A DNA stretch of 64,000 nt from Aspergillus flavus (GCF_009017415.1 NC_092408.1:3720001-3784000); one strand, 5' to 3'; shown: positions 21,870 to 33,670, counted from the stretch's first letter. Made by a program: numbers and translations. The notes: a model not told the origin generated them from the sequence alone.

Positions 21870-23111
21870 ATGTCACCACTCAAAGAAATGCTCCAGCCCA
21901 CACGCGGCGCAAGCCGCCAAATAAACCGTCTCTCCTTAGGCTGCCGACAAATTCAAACATCCCAAAGGAGACACTTCAGCCACTCCAGACCAACCGCAAG
22001 TCCAGCAACAGCCGCAGTAAACGAAATCCAAGCAGCACAAAAATACTGCTCTGATCTCCTCATGTACGGCTCAATCCAATCTCATACTTTAAAACAAACA
22101 TCTATCTAACACCTACGCAGTAAATATGACCGCCCCTCCTACACCCTCCACACATTCATCCCACGGCACGCCCAACAATTCTACCTCGCCCTCCGCGCCC
22201 TAAACGTCTCCCTCTCGATGATCCCAGAAACAACAAGCTCCCACACAATCGGCCTCATGCGCCTCCAATTCTGGCGCGAATCAATCGCAAAGATCCTCGC
22301 CGGCACTCCGCCTAAAGAACCCATCGCCATCCTCCTCTCCTCCGCTATCGCAGACCTCCACGAGCGAACCAACGGCCGCGCCCGGATCAGCAAAGGCTGG
22401 TTAACACGGCTCATCAGCGCCCGTGAACGCGGTCTAACGAATGATCCGTATCCCGATATTGCGGCGCTGGAGTCCTACGCTGAGAATACGTATTCCACGC
22501 TCATGTATCTCACGCTCTCGGCGTTGCCCATGGCCTCTGTTACGGCGGATCATGTCGCATCGCATGTAGGGAAGGCGGCGGGGATTGTGGCTGTTTTGCG
22601 GGGGCTGCCATTGGTTGCGTTTCCTGCGGCGCGCGCGGCAGGTCAGCAGGGTGGTCAACAGGCTGGTGGCGCGGCGAGGCAGGGGGCTGTGATGCTTCCG
22701 TTGGATGTTATGGCGCAGGCGGGGGTGAAAGAAGAAGAGGTTTTCAGGCTTGGGGCTGAGGCGCCTGGGCTGCGGGATGCGGTCTTTACAGTTGCAACGC
22801 GGGCGAGTGATCATTTGATTACTGTTCAGCAGATGTTGAGTAACCTGCGTGCTGGGCAGGATGTGGGGCATGACTTTGAGCATGAGGGGGAGGAGGGGCA
22901 TGAGTATGAGGTCTTGGGTGAGCAGCGGCAGGAGTCGCCGTTGGATGAGGTTAACCGTGCATTCGGTGTCTTCATGCCTGCGGTGGGTACACGTCTGTGG
23001 CTGGATAGGCTGCAGAGTGTCGATTTTGATATCTTTAGGCCTGAGCTTCTTCGCTCGGATTGGAAACTGCCCTGGAAAGCCTACATGGCTTATAAGCGGA
23101 AGAGTTTGTAG
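21870..23111 (+). CDS. NDUFAF6-like complex I assembly factor (squalene/phytoene synthase fold)
   Basis: Two exons (21870-22063, 22121-23111; 57-nt intron, phase 2) give 394 residues. NDUFAF6 is needed for assembly of mitochondrial complex I, and fungal members share its non-catalytic isoprenoid-synthase fold. The N-terminus is rich in Arg, Ser and Gln without acidic residues until about residue 52, a good matrix-targeting peptide. Exon 2 begins KYDRPSYTLHTFIPRHAQQ and continues with IGLMRLQFWRESI, the family hallmark at the first Asp-rich position. The catalytic DxxxD pairs of true phytoene synthases are not seen, as expected of the assembly factor. A low-complexity insert (AGQQGGQQAGGAARQ) at about 240 and an acidic loop near 310 are lineage-specific. 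The C-terminal SDWKLPWKAYMAYKRKSL is typical. Confidence 0.9.
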
Positions 23112-23386
23112 TATAATGTATGATACTGATCCAAGTGTACTATATAAGATTATGTATATCTAACATGTCCATCCCGGCTCTAATTATGTACTCTGTTTTA
23201 TACGATATTTCGATAGAACGATTGCTGCTCGGTAGTTTTCATCTTCTTTTGATGGCGTTTCGCTTTCGTCTCTTCCTCGAGCTGGTGATGAGGCGTTTCT
23301 GGGCAAGCCGCGCCGTCCAGCGTACGATCTTGTCGCGCCTAGAGTCTGCAGTTAGCACGATTCCAGTCAACTAGTGGTTTGGACTA

Positions 23387-25343
23387 TTACATTAAGAATA
23401 CGGTAATGGCGAATACAAAGGGACACGCGATCTGCCAAAAGTATCTAAAAAGATCGATGATTAGTATGCCGCGGCCATTCACTGTTAGATATTTAACCAC
23501 ATACGCATCACTGTGCTTAATGCCATCGAAACTTTCGAAGTTCATACCGAAATAGCCCTAGCTGGCTGTCAACAACATTTACAGTTTAATGCTAAATGCA
23601 AGGTGAGTACGAACCGACAAGAAAGTGAGAGGGAGAAAGAAGCAAGACACGAGTGTCAGTTGCTTCATACTCTCGTTCTGATATGCACCTAGTTGTGAAT
23701 AATACAGTCAGCCATGCGAGGTGTGATGAGAATATGAGGCAATGCATACCAATGGTGTTGAAGATAAGATCGATCATGTTGTCAGCAGCCCGTCTCATCT
23801 GGTCATATCCTTCGACTATTGTGATGCAGTGGTCGAGCGCATCGCCCAAATACGTATGACACATGGTACTGATGGATACGCTAGAGCCACCTACACTTTT
23901 GAGATTCGGAGTAGCGGTTCCTATATATGGTGCTGGGTCTGAGGAGTTCGAGGGCCCAAAGTAACCCTTCAGTACACCTATTCCGGGGGTATTGATAGGT
24001 TCAGAGCGATGATCTCGAAGCGCGTTGATGATAGTTACGATAGGTTGCATCGAATTTCGAAGGATTGAAATCTCAGATGTTAGAATATAGAGGTCCTTGG
24101 ACTGATCGATATCAGGATCAGTCAAGACGTCAAGTTCCAAGTCGCCAATGGCATCTTGGTAAGCTGTGGTCACAGGGATTGCAAGGTCAATGATAGCATC
24201 CAGGATCGCTTGCACGAGCATGCTGGCATCACACGATTGACGCAATATAGTCTCAGGAGAAGTCAACCGTTTCACAATAGGCGATTCGATGTCGTCGGCG
24301 CTTGTCTCGAAAAAGGAGGTCACGGTGTTATCCGCGTGTAAGAATATCGATACCTGCTCCAGAGCAACTGATAGTCCCTTCGCTGCTAGCACAGCATGTC
24401 GCTCCATGAATTCGATGCGGTCTTCGTTTGGTCCCCCTCGGTACCGCTGCATGCTGCGAGCCGTTCGCCCAGCATTTGAGGCATTGTCGAACATAGTTTG
24501 TGATTCAGCTTTTTTCATGGAAGGACGAATATTTGCCCCTAAGTTGGGTTCATTACTTGGGTCTCTTTTTCGTGATTTCAGTCTGAAAAGGTCTTTCAAT
24601 GCCTCCGTAATGAGACTCAGGGTAGTTGCTCGCTTCAGAGACACACTCTTGCTGCTTGTTGTTGAGCCCCTTCGGTCATTTTCCCATTGACCGTGCTCAG
24701 ACTCTTCGTCCGAGTCACTGCTAGTCTCTTCATAGATTCGGACTAATTTCTGCAACGTGAGCACAATATATGCATGGTCCGAATACCAGTCGACTTTAGT
24801 ACGATTTGTCGTGTTGATCAAGTCCTCAATGGCAAGTCTGTGTATGCCTTTCTGATTTCCCAGCGCTCGAATTACATCCCAGCTGAGACCATTGACATTA
24901 ATCCATCTGCATTGCACCCAGGGCTCCCTCTCCCTCGCAAGAAATTGCTCCAAGGTGTCGTTGTCCAGCTCATATTGCCGCATTTCATGCTGGGAGAAGT
25001 CCACAACAATAATCTCACACCTTGTAAATAGGTCGCTTGGTACAGCAGTTGCCCAGTCCGCATTATAAGGCGGGAGCGGCTTGGTGGGGTCTATGCCGGG
25101 CTCCGTGCCAGGGTGCCAATTGGGGTCATGAGTGACATTGTCAGGATGGTATGAGCGCGCCGTATTTGACCTCCGCGCACGATTCCTAACTGTGTCATTT
25201 GATGGTCCTTTGGTAACCGTGGGGAATGACTCAAGGCCAGCTGGCTCCGCATTGGTTGGTGAAGTTTGGGGATGCGCCTCAATATCATGAGAACCGGATG
25301 GCAGCTCCGTGGTTTCTGTGCGTTCAAGTGAGACCCTACTCAT
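23387..25343 (-). CDS. CorA-type magnesium/divalent-cation transporter
   Basis: Four exons on the minus strand (25343-23750, 23688-23615, 23557-23505, 23444-23387; introns 61, 57 and 60 nt) give 592 residues. The family moves Mg2+ across membranes as a pentamer. The long cytosolic N-terminal domain contains [34 protein letters not shown] and [10 protein letters not shown], typical of fungal CorA proteins. The coiled stalk is followed by [20 protein letters not shown] (membrane helix 1), the signature YFGMNF (GMN at about residue 563), and a second helix encoded by the last exon. The three small C-terminal exons restore the GMN motif and both helices; without them the protein would lack its pore. 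Which membrane it serves is uncertain: fungal ALR1 and MNR2 are plasma-membrane and vacuolar relatives, and this protein is shorter than either. Confidence 0.9.
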
Positions 25344-26002
25344 CTTGACGAAAGGGGCATGTGTACTTCAGCTAGGAGGAAAGAAATGAAAGAAGTAAAA
25401 AACAACGGCGGGAACATCAACGCGAAAGCGTAAATAGCCAGTCGCTGCAAGGAGAGTCGCACGTCTCTTTCAGATACGGAAGGAGCAGATAATGGATTGA
25501 AGGACAGAATGCACGGCCAATGACCCTAATTTCGTATACATAAGATCAACATCAAGCAAGTATGAGCGCCCTATCAGTATGTTGAATTGCGCGCAGGGTG
25601 AGGGGAAGTCATGGTGAGGTGGATATTATGACGTTTGCAAAAGGAGTTAGCAGTTAATAGTTAAATCGTCCACTAAGAACTGCGAAGTTTTCAAGGCATG
25701 AACCGCAGGAGTATAGAAACCACTTGACCCGCGCCTACTCCCCGCTCTCAGTTTATAATGAAGGAATTTCAGGCAATTTCCGGAACATCTAAGCTTTCCG
25801 TGAAGTGTGGTTAAGCTTGGGGTTCATGTTCTTCCATCAAAGGAAATTTAATGCTTTTTTAGTCTCGCTGCGGGTGCCATTAAATCCATTCTTGGCATAA
25901 CCTAAATTTGTCCCTAGACCCTGGGAATTCCCCGCGGTTTATCAAAATCCTTCCATAAAGCATTGGCCGAGGACAAGACTTTATTATCATTCTAGGTAGG
26001 GA

Positions 26003-26057
<55 letters not shown>

Positions 26058-26713
26058 TCAACTATATGAAATAAATATCTCCCTACAAGCCTCAACTCGA
26101 ATACCAGATCTGTAGGGTCGAATCATTTTTAAGGTTAGATTTCGGCGCTGTGGCCCGTGGCTATACGAACAGTTGTGGTTGGAGGGATTTCCACTAGGGT
26201 CTCTATTTTATTCAGATGAAAAGAGGAGAAAAAAATACCAATGTCGCTTGTGCCCTCATAATTCATTATTGCCCCATGCAAGATATGCTGATAGGACAAT
26301 CCTCGTCTGATCATTAAGTGCGTCGCGCAAGGCAGACGAACTATCAACTATGTCCCAGCCTAGTGTCACTTCGTCTCATTTGGGAGCTATAACGAATGAT
26401 GTTCTCCGAATGCGAATGTCATCGTCGTCGATCACTAACAGCTGAGCTTGATATACGAGGAAGTTTCCAAGAAGGTGCCATATGGCAACGTCCCGGTTTG
26501 CGGGACTGGCTACGAATGGAGATAAAATCTCGATGTGGCCAAGACTGTCGTCAGTCAAGAGGCCTTCGGAATACGAGAAAGGACTCCTGATCACTGAGGC
26601 AATACACCATGCTCAACAACCACGTGTAGAATATGCGTTCAACAGTTCGCGCATCAATGTCAGTGCGATGTCCTTCGGCATCATCCACATGACAAAGAGC
26701 TAGCGTGCGGAAA
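25344..26713. other. intergenic region containing a GA microsatellite
   Basis: About 1.4 kb between the CorA promoter and the 3' end of the SLX8-like gene. It holds the (GA)22 repeat annotated separately. Short overlapping frames at 26135-26594 show no family resemblance. No other gene is seen. Confidence 0.5.
26009..26052. repeat. (GA)22 microsatellite
   Basis: An uninterrupted run of 22 GA dinucleotides, 666 bp upstream of the CorA start codon. Purine-only tracts of this kind vary in length between strains and can act as GAGA-type promoter elements. Confidence 0.95.
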
Positions 26714-27369
26714 TTATCCACTACTCGGCACAGTTGTATTCCTCTTTTTCGTGACAAGTTTGAGTTGTAAAGGTACAAGATTCCTTTTGGAGCCTGGCGC
26801 GTCGTTCCGGGCAAGGGGTTTTCTGCACACGGGGCAAGTTCCTCGAGGACCTTTTGAAGAGGTATCTGCTCTTTGTTCTTCGCTGAATTTCAATGTGTCG
26901 ATGATGCACTTGTGGCAAAAGAGGTGCCCTATTTACACCAGTCAACACAAGGTATCTCCTATGGTCAAGTATGATACTTACCGCATATTGTGCTAGTGGC
27001 ATCCTCCGGTGTATCCATACATACAGGGCACTTATATGAGTTTAATATTGATTGCCCCTTCTCCGGCTCAACAGATTCTTGGGCCCTAACAGCGTCCTCC
27101 CGTTGCTTCGCTAGCACCTTCGCTAATGCTGAGGGACCCTCCACCTCTGTTAAATCAATAGATTCGATGTCATCGTCGTGGTGATCCAATGCAGATTGAG
27201 CACTCCTAGTTGCTACATTAGAGCTACTCAAACGGCGACGTTTTCGTCCCTCGCCTTGGGTTTCTGAAGACTCAGCAGGGTCGGAGGGCCGTCGGCGACG
27301 GGGGTGGGACGCTTGTATTGTATGGGAGCTAGAAGGCAACGGGCCCCGGGTCGAAGAGCTTCGATTCAT
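26714..27369 (-). CDS. SLX8/RNF4-like SUMO-targeted RING ubiquitin ligase
   Basis: Two exons (27369-26982, 26928-26714; 53-nt intron, phase 1) encode 200 residues. The intron splits the RING: exon 1 ends KCPVCMDTPEDATSTIC and exon 2 begins GHLFCHKCIIDTLK, with RGTCPVCRKPLAR completing a C3HC4 finger at about residues 113-170. The disordered N-terminus carries a basic cluster (GRKRRRLSSS) and the acidic-hydrophobic segment DDDIESIDLTEVEG, which fits a SUMO-interaction motif. A small protein with SUMO motif and C-terminal RING matches Slx8/Rfp-RNF4 ligases, which ubiquitinate SUMO-modified proteins in the nucleus during DNA damage. A different small nuclear RING ligase is possible, because SUMO binding is inferred from one motif. 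Confidence 0.82.
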
Positions 27370-27896
27370 GGTTCTCAGAGGGGTTTCTTAAGGCGACAAA
27401 ACAGAATACGGGGTCGAAGTATCGCGAATATTAGCTTTCTGCGGCTCGGGAAGTATCGTAATTGTTAGATACAGCCCTGTGGGGATAAATAACCAGCCGA
27501 TGTGTAGAATTAGATTCGACGAATATATTCTTAGACCTGCGATGCGAATGAGGCATATGTCAGGTGCAGGTGAGATGAGCTGTCTTAGGAATAAGCACTG
27601 ATAGTGGCGACGATCTGCAGCCGGGGTTTAGTTATCGGCGGTGTTGATTATCAATCACCTGATGATAACTAGCAATTGAACCCCCTATCCTGGCAGGCGG
27701 TGAAGCTGATACGGAATATAGTATATTCCGTCCGCGTATCATCATGACGGAGATACCGCGATAGGAAAGAATGTACAAATCCTTGGGAAAGCCAAAAAGA
27801 GGAAGCCCCTTCGCATCAGTTTCGCGCAGCACCGGCTGCGAGCATCAGCGCATCAAGCCATGGGCTTATTTACATCGATCTTCTACACGACCTAAG
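27370..27896. promoter_or_regulatory. divergent promoter of the SLX8-like gene and polymerase gamma
   Basis: 527 bp between head-to-head starts. An imperfect inverted pair GATACGGAATATAGTATATTCCGT lies at 27709-27732 (core ACGGAATATA-G-TATATTCCGT), and nothing else is recognised. Confidence 0.45.
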
Positions 27897-30800
27897 ATGC
27901 TTTGGAGTCATACCTGCGCTCCCTATTCTAGGGCTGTTATACGCTCATGCTCGCAAAAATTGCGCTCGCCACTCATCCCCAGGCCACGGCCATTATCACT
28001 AGTGCGGTATTACTTTTCGCAGGTACCTACGCAGGAAGATGACGTAAAACCTAGGCAGGGATCTCTTTCAGGTACATTCGCATTGTTCCACGATCTATGA
28101 CCGATAAGCGCAGATGCTGATTTCGCAGTTCCCGCCACGGCTAGATTCAATGAGATCGGAGTCCAACAATTGAGCGACCATGTATTCTCACAAGTTTTTC
28201 CAGTCAAATCAGAACCTCCAAATCCAGAATTGGTTGCGTTGTCGAAAGAACATCTCTCGAGACATGACCTGCTCGGCAAATCTCAAGATGCCACGGAACC
28301 GGTAGCGTTCGATATGCCTCCCCTCCAGGGGCAGACGTTAGATGAGCATTTCTTCAAGTTAGGCATGGATGCGTCTGAGCCTTATATTACCTACGCTAAA
28401 GACTATATCAAAGTCAACTCTCCGAGCATTCCGCGCAAGTGGATCAAACGCAGTGGTTGGACGAAATATCATAGCGATGGCTCTTGGGAGGCCGTAGACG
28501 CCCCGAATGAGTCAATGTTAACTTTCGATACGGAGGTTATGTGGAAAGAGCATTCCTTTGCTGTAATGGCTTGTGCTGTCAGCCCTACAGCCTGGTATGC
28601 CTGGCTGTCGCCGTGGCTGCTGGGGGAGTCGGACAACCATATTCAGCTCATACCATTGGGAGACATATCACAGCCACGAATTGTCGTGGGCCACAACATT
28701 GGCTATGATCGCGCCCGTGTCTTGGAAGAGTATGATATGAAACAGACGCGTAATTTCTTTCTTGATACAATGTCGCTGCATGTAGCTGTGAATGGAATGT
28801 GCTCCCAACAAAGACCTACTTGGATGCGCCACAAGAAAAATAGGGATTTGAGGGACAAGATTGCGAATGAGAATAATTCTGTCGAGCTTGCAGCTCTTCT
28901 TGAAAGCAAAATGCTCAGCGATGAGGAAGAGGAACTATGGGTAGGCAGGAGCTCTGTGAACTCCCTCCGCGACGTTGCCAAATTTCATTGTGATGTCACG
29001 ATCGACAAGGCGCAAAGAGATGATTTTGGTGAACTTTCAAGAGAGGGGATCCTAGAGAAACTGGATGAGCTACTGGATTACTGTGCTGCAGATGTTGCCA
29101 TCACCCATCGCGTTTACAAGAAGGTTTTCCCAAATTTCCTCGAAGTCTGTCCCCACCCGGTCAGTTTTGGGGCTCTCAGGCATCTTTCTTCGGTTATTTT
29201 ACCAGTCAATCAAACCTGGAAGGACTACCTTACCAATGCCGAGGCAACCTACCACCAACGACTTGATGACGTGCAAAGAAAATTAGTTGAATTATGTGAT
29301 GAAGCTCTGAAGGTCAAGGACCAACCGGATGTGTATATGGATGATCCCTGGTTACGACAGCTGGACTGGTCTGGCCAGGAGATTAAAATGGCCAAAGGGA
29401 AAAAGAAAGGAGATCCTCCTCGACCAGCTGCGAGGCAGAAAAAGCCGGGCATGCCAAAATGGTACAAAGATCTCTTTGCCACAAACACGTCCGATATTAA
29501 TCTTACTGTGCGAAGTCGGACAGCCCCTATATTACTCAAGCTATCATGGGATGGGTATCCATTAACTTGGTCTGATAAATACGGCTGGACGTTCAAGGTT
29601 CCACGTGATCAGGTCAAGAAATTTGAGAACCAGCCTGTAGTGCTATGCGATATGACGGAAGAGAAAATCGCGGAATTACGGGACGACAGAAGACATGTCT
29701 ACTTCAAGCTTCCACACAAGGATGGACCTCAGGCCCGGTGTGTTAATCCGCTAGCCAAGGGATACATGCAGTATTTCGAACGTGGAACTCTCTCTTCGCA
29801 ATATGCGCTTGCCAAGGAAGCTTTAGAGATGAATGCTTCTTGCTCGTATTGGATCAGCGCTCGGGACCGAATCATGGGGCAGATGGTTGTCTACAAGGAC
29901 GAGGTGCAAAAATCTGCGTCGAATAATGCAGAGAGCAGGACAGGATTTATCCTGCCTCAGGTGATACCAATGGGTACTATCACGCGACGAGCTGTGGAAA
30001 ACACATGGCTCACTGCAAGCAACGCCAAGGAAAATCGCGTTGGCTCTGAACTTAAAGCCATGATCAAGGCGCCACCCGGCTATGTCTTTGTTGGTGCAGA
30101 TGTTGACTCACAGGAGCTCTGGATCGCGAGTCTCATCGGCGATGCTCAATTTCAAATTCACGGTGGCAATGCGATCGGCTTCATGACTTTAGAAGGATCC
30201 AAGGCAGCAGGAACCGATATGCATTCGCGCACTGCCAAAATTCTAGGAATTTCGCGCAACGATGCCAAGGTTTTCAACTATGGCCGAATTTACGGGGCTG
30301 GCGTAAAATTTGCTGCTTCACTGTTGCGTCAGTTCAACCCTTCCATGTCAGAAAAGCAAACCCAGGAAGTTGCGACCAAGCTGTATCAAGAGACAAAGGG
30401 TGCACGTACGACACGCCGCATCTTAAGTGATAGTCCCTTTTGGCGCGGAGGCACGGAATCTTTTGTCTTCAACAAGCTAGAGGAGTTCGCTGATCAAGAG
30501 AGACCAAGAACGCCTACATTGGGTGCCGGCATCACTGAGGCGTTAATGCGGCGTTTTATCAACCGAGGCAGCTTCATGACATCGCGGATCAACTGGGCAA
30601 TTCAGTCATCTGGTGTCGATTATCTTCACCTCCTCATTATCGCCATGGACTATCTTATCCGGCGCTTCAACATTGCTGCTCGTCTAGCTATCACTGTTCA
30701 CGATGAAATCAGGTATCTCGTCAAAGATGAGGACAAATATCGTGCTGCTTTGGCTCTACAGGTAGCTAATGTTTGGACTCGTGCCATGTTCTCGCAGCAA

Positions 30801-31361
30801 GTTGGCATCAATGATCTTCCGCAGTCTTGCGCCTACTTCTCTGCAGTTGACATTGATCATGTCCTTCGGAAAGAAGTAGACATGGATTGCGTTACCCCTT
30901 CACATCCTCACAAGATCCCACACGGTGAAAGTCTAGATATCGTTCAACTTCTGGAGAAGAATGAGGCTGCTTGTCTAGACCCTTCCATAGTCCCGAACTC
31001 CCCTCCCTCTCCTCAGGACTATACGTACATACCACGAGAGTCCGTGATGTCCACTCTCCAGTCCACGAATAACCCTGCGTTTATCAGAGCCCAGATCACA
31101 AAGGATGATAAAGAACTTCGGGAAATCATCAAAGAAGTTACGAAAGCTAAATCCGCTCCCGGGCCGTCATCAAACGCACGTTCTCAAAGCGATCGCGCCA
31201 AGTCTGCCAATTCCTATACAGCACAGCCCCAGAAGGCCATTTTAGTCGACGTCGGGTCAGGTCTTTACAGTGACTTTCAAGATCTTCCCCCGGGGAGCAG
31301 GCATCCCCAGGTCAACTTGAACCGACAAACTTGGAAATCCCGGCCATCTGCTCGGGCATAA
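27897..31361 (+). CDS. MIP1: mitochondrial DNA polymerase gamma (catalytic subunit)
   Basis: Two exons (27897-28071, 28129-31361; 57-nt intron) give 1135 residues. The enzyme replicates mitochondrial DNA. The chosen ATG opens MLWSHTCAPYSRAVIRSCSQ, a basic presequence; an in-frame ATG at 27771 would add 42 residues. The 3'-5' exonuclease motifs are LTFDTEVMW (Exo I, about 190), VVGHNIGYDRARV (Exo II) and YCAADVAITHRVY (Exo III). The family-A polymerase motifs are GADVDSQELWIASLIGD (A, about 714), KVFNYGRIYGAG (B) and TVHDEIRYLVKDED (C, about 915). All catalytic acids are present. A C-terminal extension of about 150 residues rich in Ser and Pro follows motif C, as in other filamentous fungi and yeast. 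The intron contains an in-frame stop, so splicing is required to join the presequence to the body (SLS to VPATARFNEIG). Confidence 0.95.
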
Positions 31362-31699
31362 ATGCTTTGGTTTGACAATCTTGTCAACCACTTCCCTCTT
31401 TTCCTTATTTTATGTATATATAACTTGATCTATGGGGATCTGGACATGGTGTATGCTTGTTCTATTGTTATCTCTTCTCTACTTTCTTGTATTCCTAGTT
31501 AGACCTGGTTGGGGAAGCATTGGGTGGCGTCTCGTCTGGCAGTTTCGGGTGGCACGAAGTATCCATGTCGCATTATGTGTTGTCTACGACAGGCATGTTG
31601 ATTGTGATGTTATAATACTGTATATAATATGCTGACATACATACTTGATTTTTTACACAGCTCCAAGGCTTTCTCTTTCCGTTTTGGTGCTCACTGTAG
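31362..31699. other. intergenic region after polymerase gamma
   Basis: A+T-rich 3' flank; no gene is seen. The first part probably belongs to the polymerase 3' untranslated region. Confidence 0.45.
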
Positions 31700-32296
31700 C
31701 GGGGAATTGCGGTCATCTTCAATCTGCCCCCACCAGAGATGCATAAGTTCAAACGGAATATCTTCCCTGGTCACTACACCGGCCGCGCTACTCATATCCA
31801 CGGTAAGCTTATCGGAGATCTTTCACCGATTAGAATTATTCTCTAACTTTCAACCTCCCAGTAGTGGTCACTCACACCGCCAACGAGACAAGAATCCTCC
31901 CAAACGGTACCATCGCGGGGATATACAATAGCCGCTCCTCGCACGTCGAGCAGATCTTCTTCGACCAGGACCTTTAACGCACCCTACAAAACGAACACTC
32001 AGGAACTGACTAAGAACTCTGCGGATAGCATTCTCGAGACTGAGGCTGACACGACCGACCCCTTCGTGGAATATGTATACCTTGGGAAAGATGCCACAGA
32101 TGGAATCTTTGCTTGGATCTCTATCAGGGTCAACGCTGCATGAGATGGTTTCGATTCGCCTGAAGGATACTGGACTGAGGAAGGGGGTGAGGTGAATGAC
32201 AACTTCAGTATGAATATGGCCGGCAAGAGCCACATCGGAGCTATGTCGTCGCCTGCAAGTGCTGCGGCGTCTACCTCTGCATATAGTTACAGATGA
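31700..32296 (+). pseudogene. relic of an intradiol (catechol-type) dioxygenase
   Basis: The 3' half of a secreted fungal intradiol dioxygenase is recognisable. HKFKRNIFPGHYTGRATHIH ends at 31802; the HIH belongs to the non-haem iron site. A proper 59-nt intron (31803-31861, donor GTAAGC, branch CTAAC, acceptor CCCAG) leads to VVVTHTANETRILPNGT and HVEQIFFDQDL, then a stop TAA at 31975-31977. Coding resemblance resumes one frame over at 31979 (APYKTNTQELTKNSADSIL, then DPFVEYVYLG and GIFAWISI) and meets a TGA at 32141-32143. A Ser/Ala-rich tail ends at 32296. The signal peptide, the Tyr iron ligands and the first half of the protein are not found upstream. Intact relatives cleave catechols in lignin and aromatic breakdown. 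At least two lesions plus the missing 5' half make function very unlikely. Confidence 0.82.
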
Positions 32297-32402
32297 TCTG
32301 ATACGCTTTCGTATGGTTGAAATGGCTGTTATTTGCTATATATAAGGAGAATGCCACTGCACGTAAAGCATTCCTGTCCAGTAATGCCAAAATATGCCAG
32401 TT

Positions 32403-33364
32403 CTAATTCCGACGATGGGCCAAGGCCGTCCATTCAAGATACATGATAAGCCCCACGATGTTATTCACCACATCTTCTAGCTGAAGATCAAAGTCCAAGA
32501 GTGTTGATGTCAGGGTGGAACAGATCTGGCCTGTTACATGTCGAACAGCCTTACTGGCAAGCGTGTTGCTGGGAGCACTGATGGGAATAAAATCTTCTTG
32601 ACATCTTTCCACAGTAGACGTAATGTTGTAATAGTCGCCGTAGTCTATAAAAGGAGCCAAGAGCTCCTCCATACTCAGCCGGAGCCTATGCATAGTCGAG
32701 AATTTACCCCCTGCAATGTCCTGCAACGCGCTCGAGTACTGACTGATGATCTTGTCTGTGATGGCTTTCCAGTCAAAGGCATGTCGAGAAGGTTCCCGAG
32801 TCAGGATCATATTTTTAACATCTCTCCTGATTGGCTCCAACTCTTCAGTTGGGATGTGGCTCAAACATGGAAGTTTGGATGCACCGGGAAACAAGTCAAG
32901 TCCATATTCGTAGGCAGTCACAAAGTGGTCAAAATCGATCGTGACCTCGCCAACAGCAAGGTCATCGTATCGTGAATTATACTTTGATTTTCTGGGTGGC
33001 TTTACATTCCCATTTTTTCTCTTTGCCCTTTGATGATCGAACACCATCATCCTGCAGCTTGGTCCGTAGAACTTGAGTCAACTCAAGGTCTCTCTCAAAA
33101 TAGCACAGGATAATCTCCTGCACCTCCTGCGTCCGCAGGATACCATCAACTCGACCTTCCCACTCCGTATCCGCCAATTGACATCCCAGAATTGCACGTT
33201 CAAAGTCGACCTGGGTATTATCGGGTGCCAATGGCACCCGGCCGATGCTGTCATTGAAAGAGAATCCGGTCTTGCATATCTCTAGTTCCCTTCATCCTGT
33301 GCATACCCGACATCCCGTCAAAGTAGAGTAGTCGAAGGTCTTTTGCAGCGACGTAAGTGTGTAA
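32403..33364 (-). pseudogene. relic of a fungal family of unknown function
   Basis: Three pieces on the minus strand read as one damaged protein. Piece 1 (33364-33254) contains AAKDLRLLYFDGM and RDMQDRILF and stops at 33253-33251. One extra base there shifts the frame, and piece 2 continues NDSIGRVPLAPDN, EWEGRVDGILRTQEVQEIILC and YFERDLELTQVLR to a stop at 32977. A second shift near 33000-33030 leads to piece 3, ending at 32403, with IDFDHFVTAYEYGLDLFP, LLAPFIDYGDYYN and CSTLTSTLLDFDLQLEDV. From memory these blocks occur in this order in large fungal proteins of unknown function, often with a signal peptide and with a LLYFDGMSA...LDSQD block. The N-terminal portion is absent. The last piece alone (215 codons) has an ATG, but its neighbours show it is a remnant. 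Confidence 0.7.
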
Positions 33365-33670
33365 CTATCCGGGCTCTGCGTCTGAAGAATAGTCACCACC
33401 ATAAGTATGGCCGCCTAAGAGCAATTGATATAGTACTATGCCCTTATAGAAGCGGTGGCATCCAGAAGAGAAAAGTTCCAGTAACTGTAGAAAATCAGGT
33501 TTGTATAGCAACAATAAGATACATATTATCAAGACAGTTATAGACTGTGGCAGTTTCTCCGCTCCAAACACTGCCAAAGAAAGAAGCAAACCAAACTTGA
33601 CCTATGAAAACCAGAAGCCCACCACATCTATTGCGCCATAAAAGTACCCAGATATCAAGTGAAGATCTAC
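33365..33670. other. intergenic region between the relic and the CofD-like gene
   Basis: No gene is seen. An upstream stop directly precedes the relic, and further degraded coding sequence of the same family could not be recognised here. Confidence 0.4.

Noticed and set aside
22434..22901. 155-codon minus-strand frame opposite the NDUFAF6-like gene
   Set aside because: Antisense shadow of a G+C-rich coding exon; composition is low-complexity Arg/Pro.
26135..26594. Small frames downstream of the SLX8-like gene
   Set aside because: No resemblance to known proteins and no splice structure.
32403..33050. The 215-codon frame as an intact small gene
   Set aside because: Coding similarity of the same family continues upstream in two other frames, so this is the last piece of a broken longer gene.
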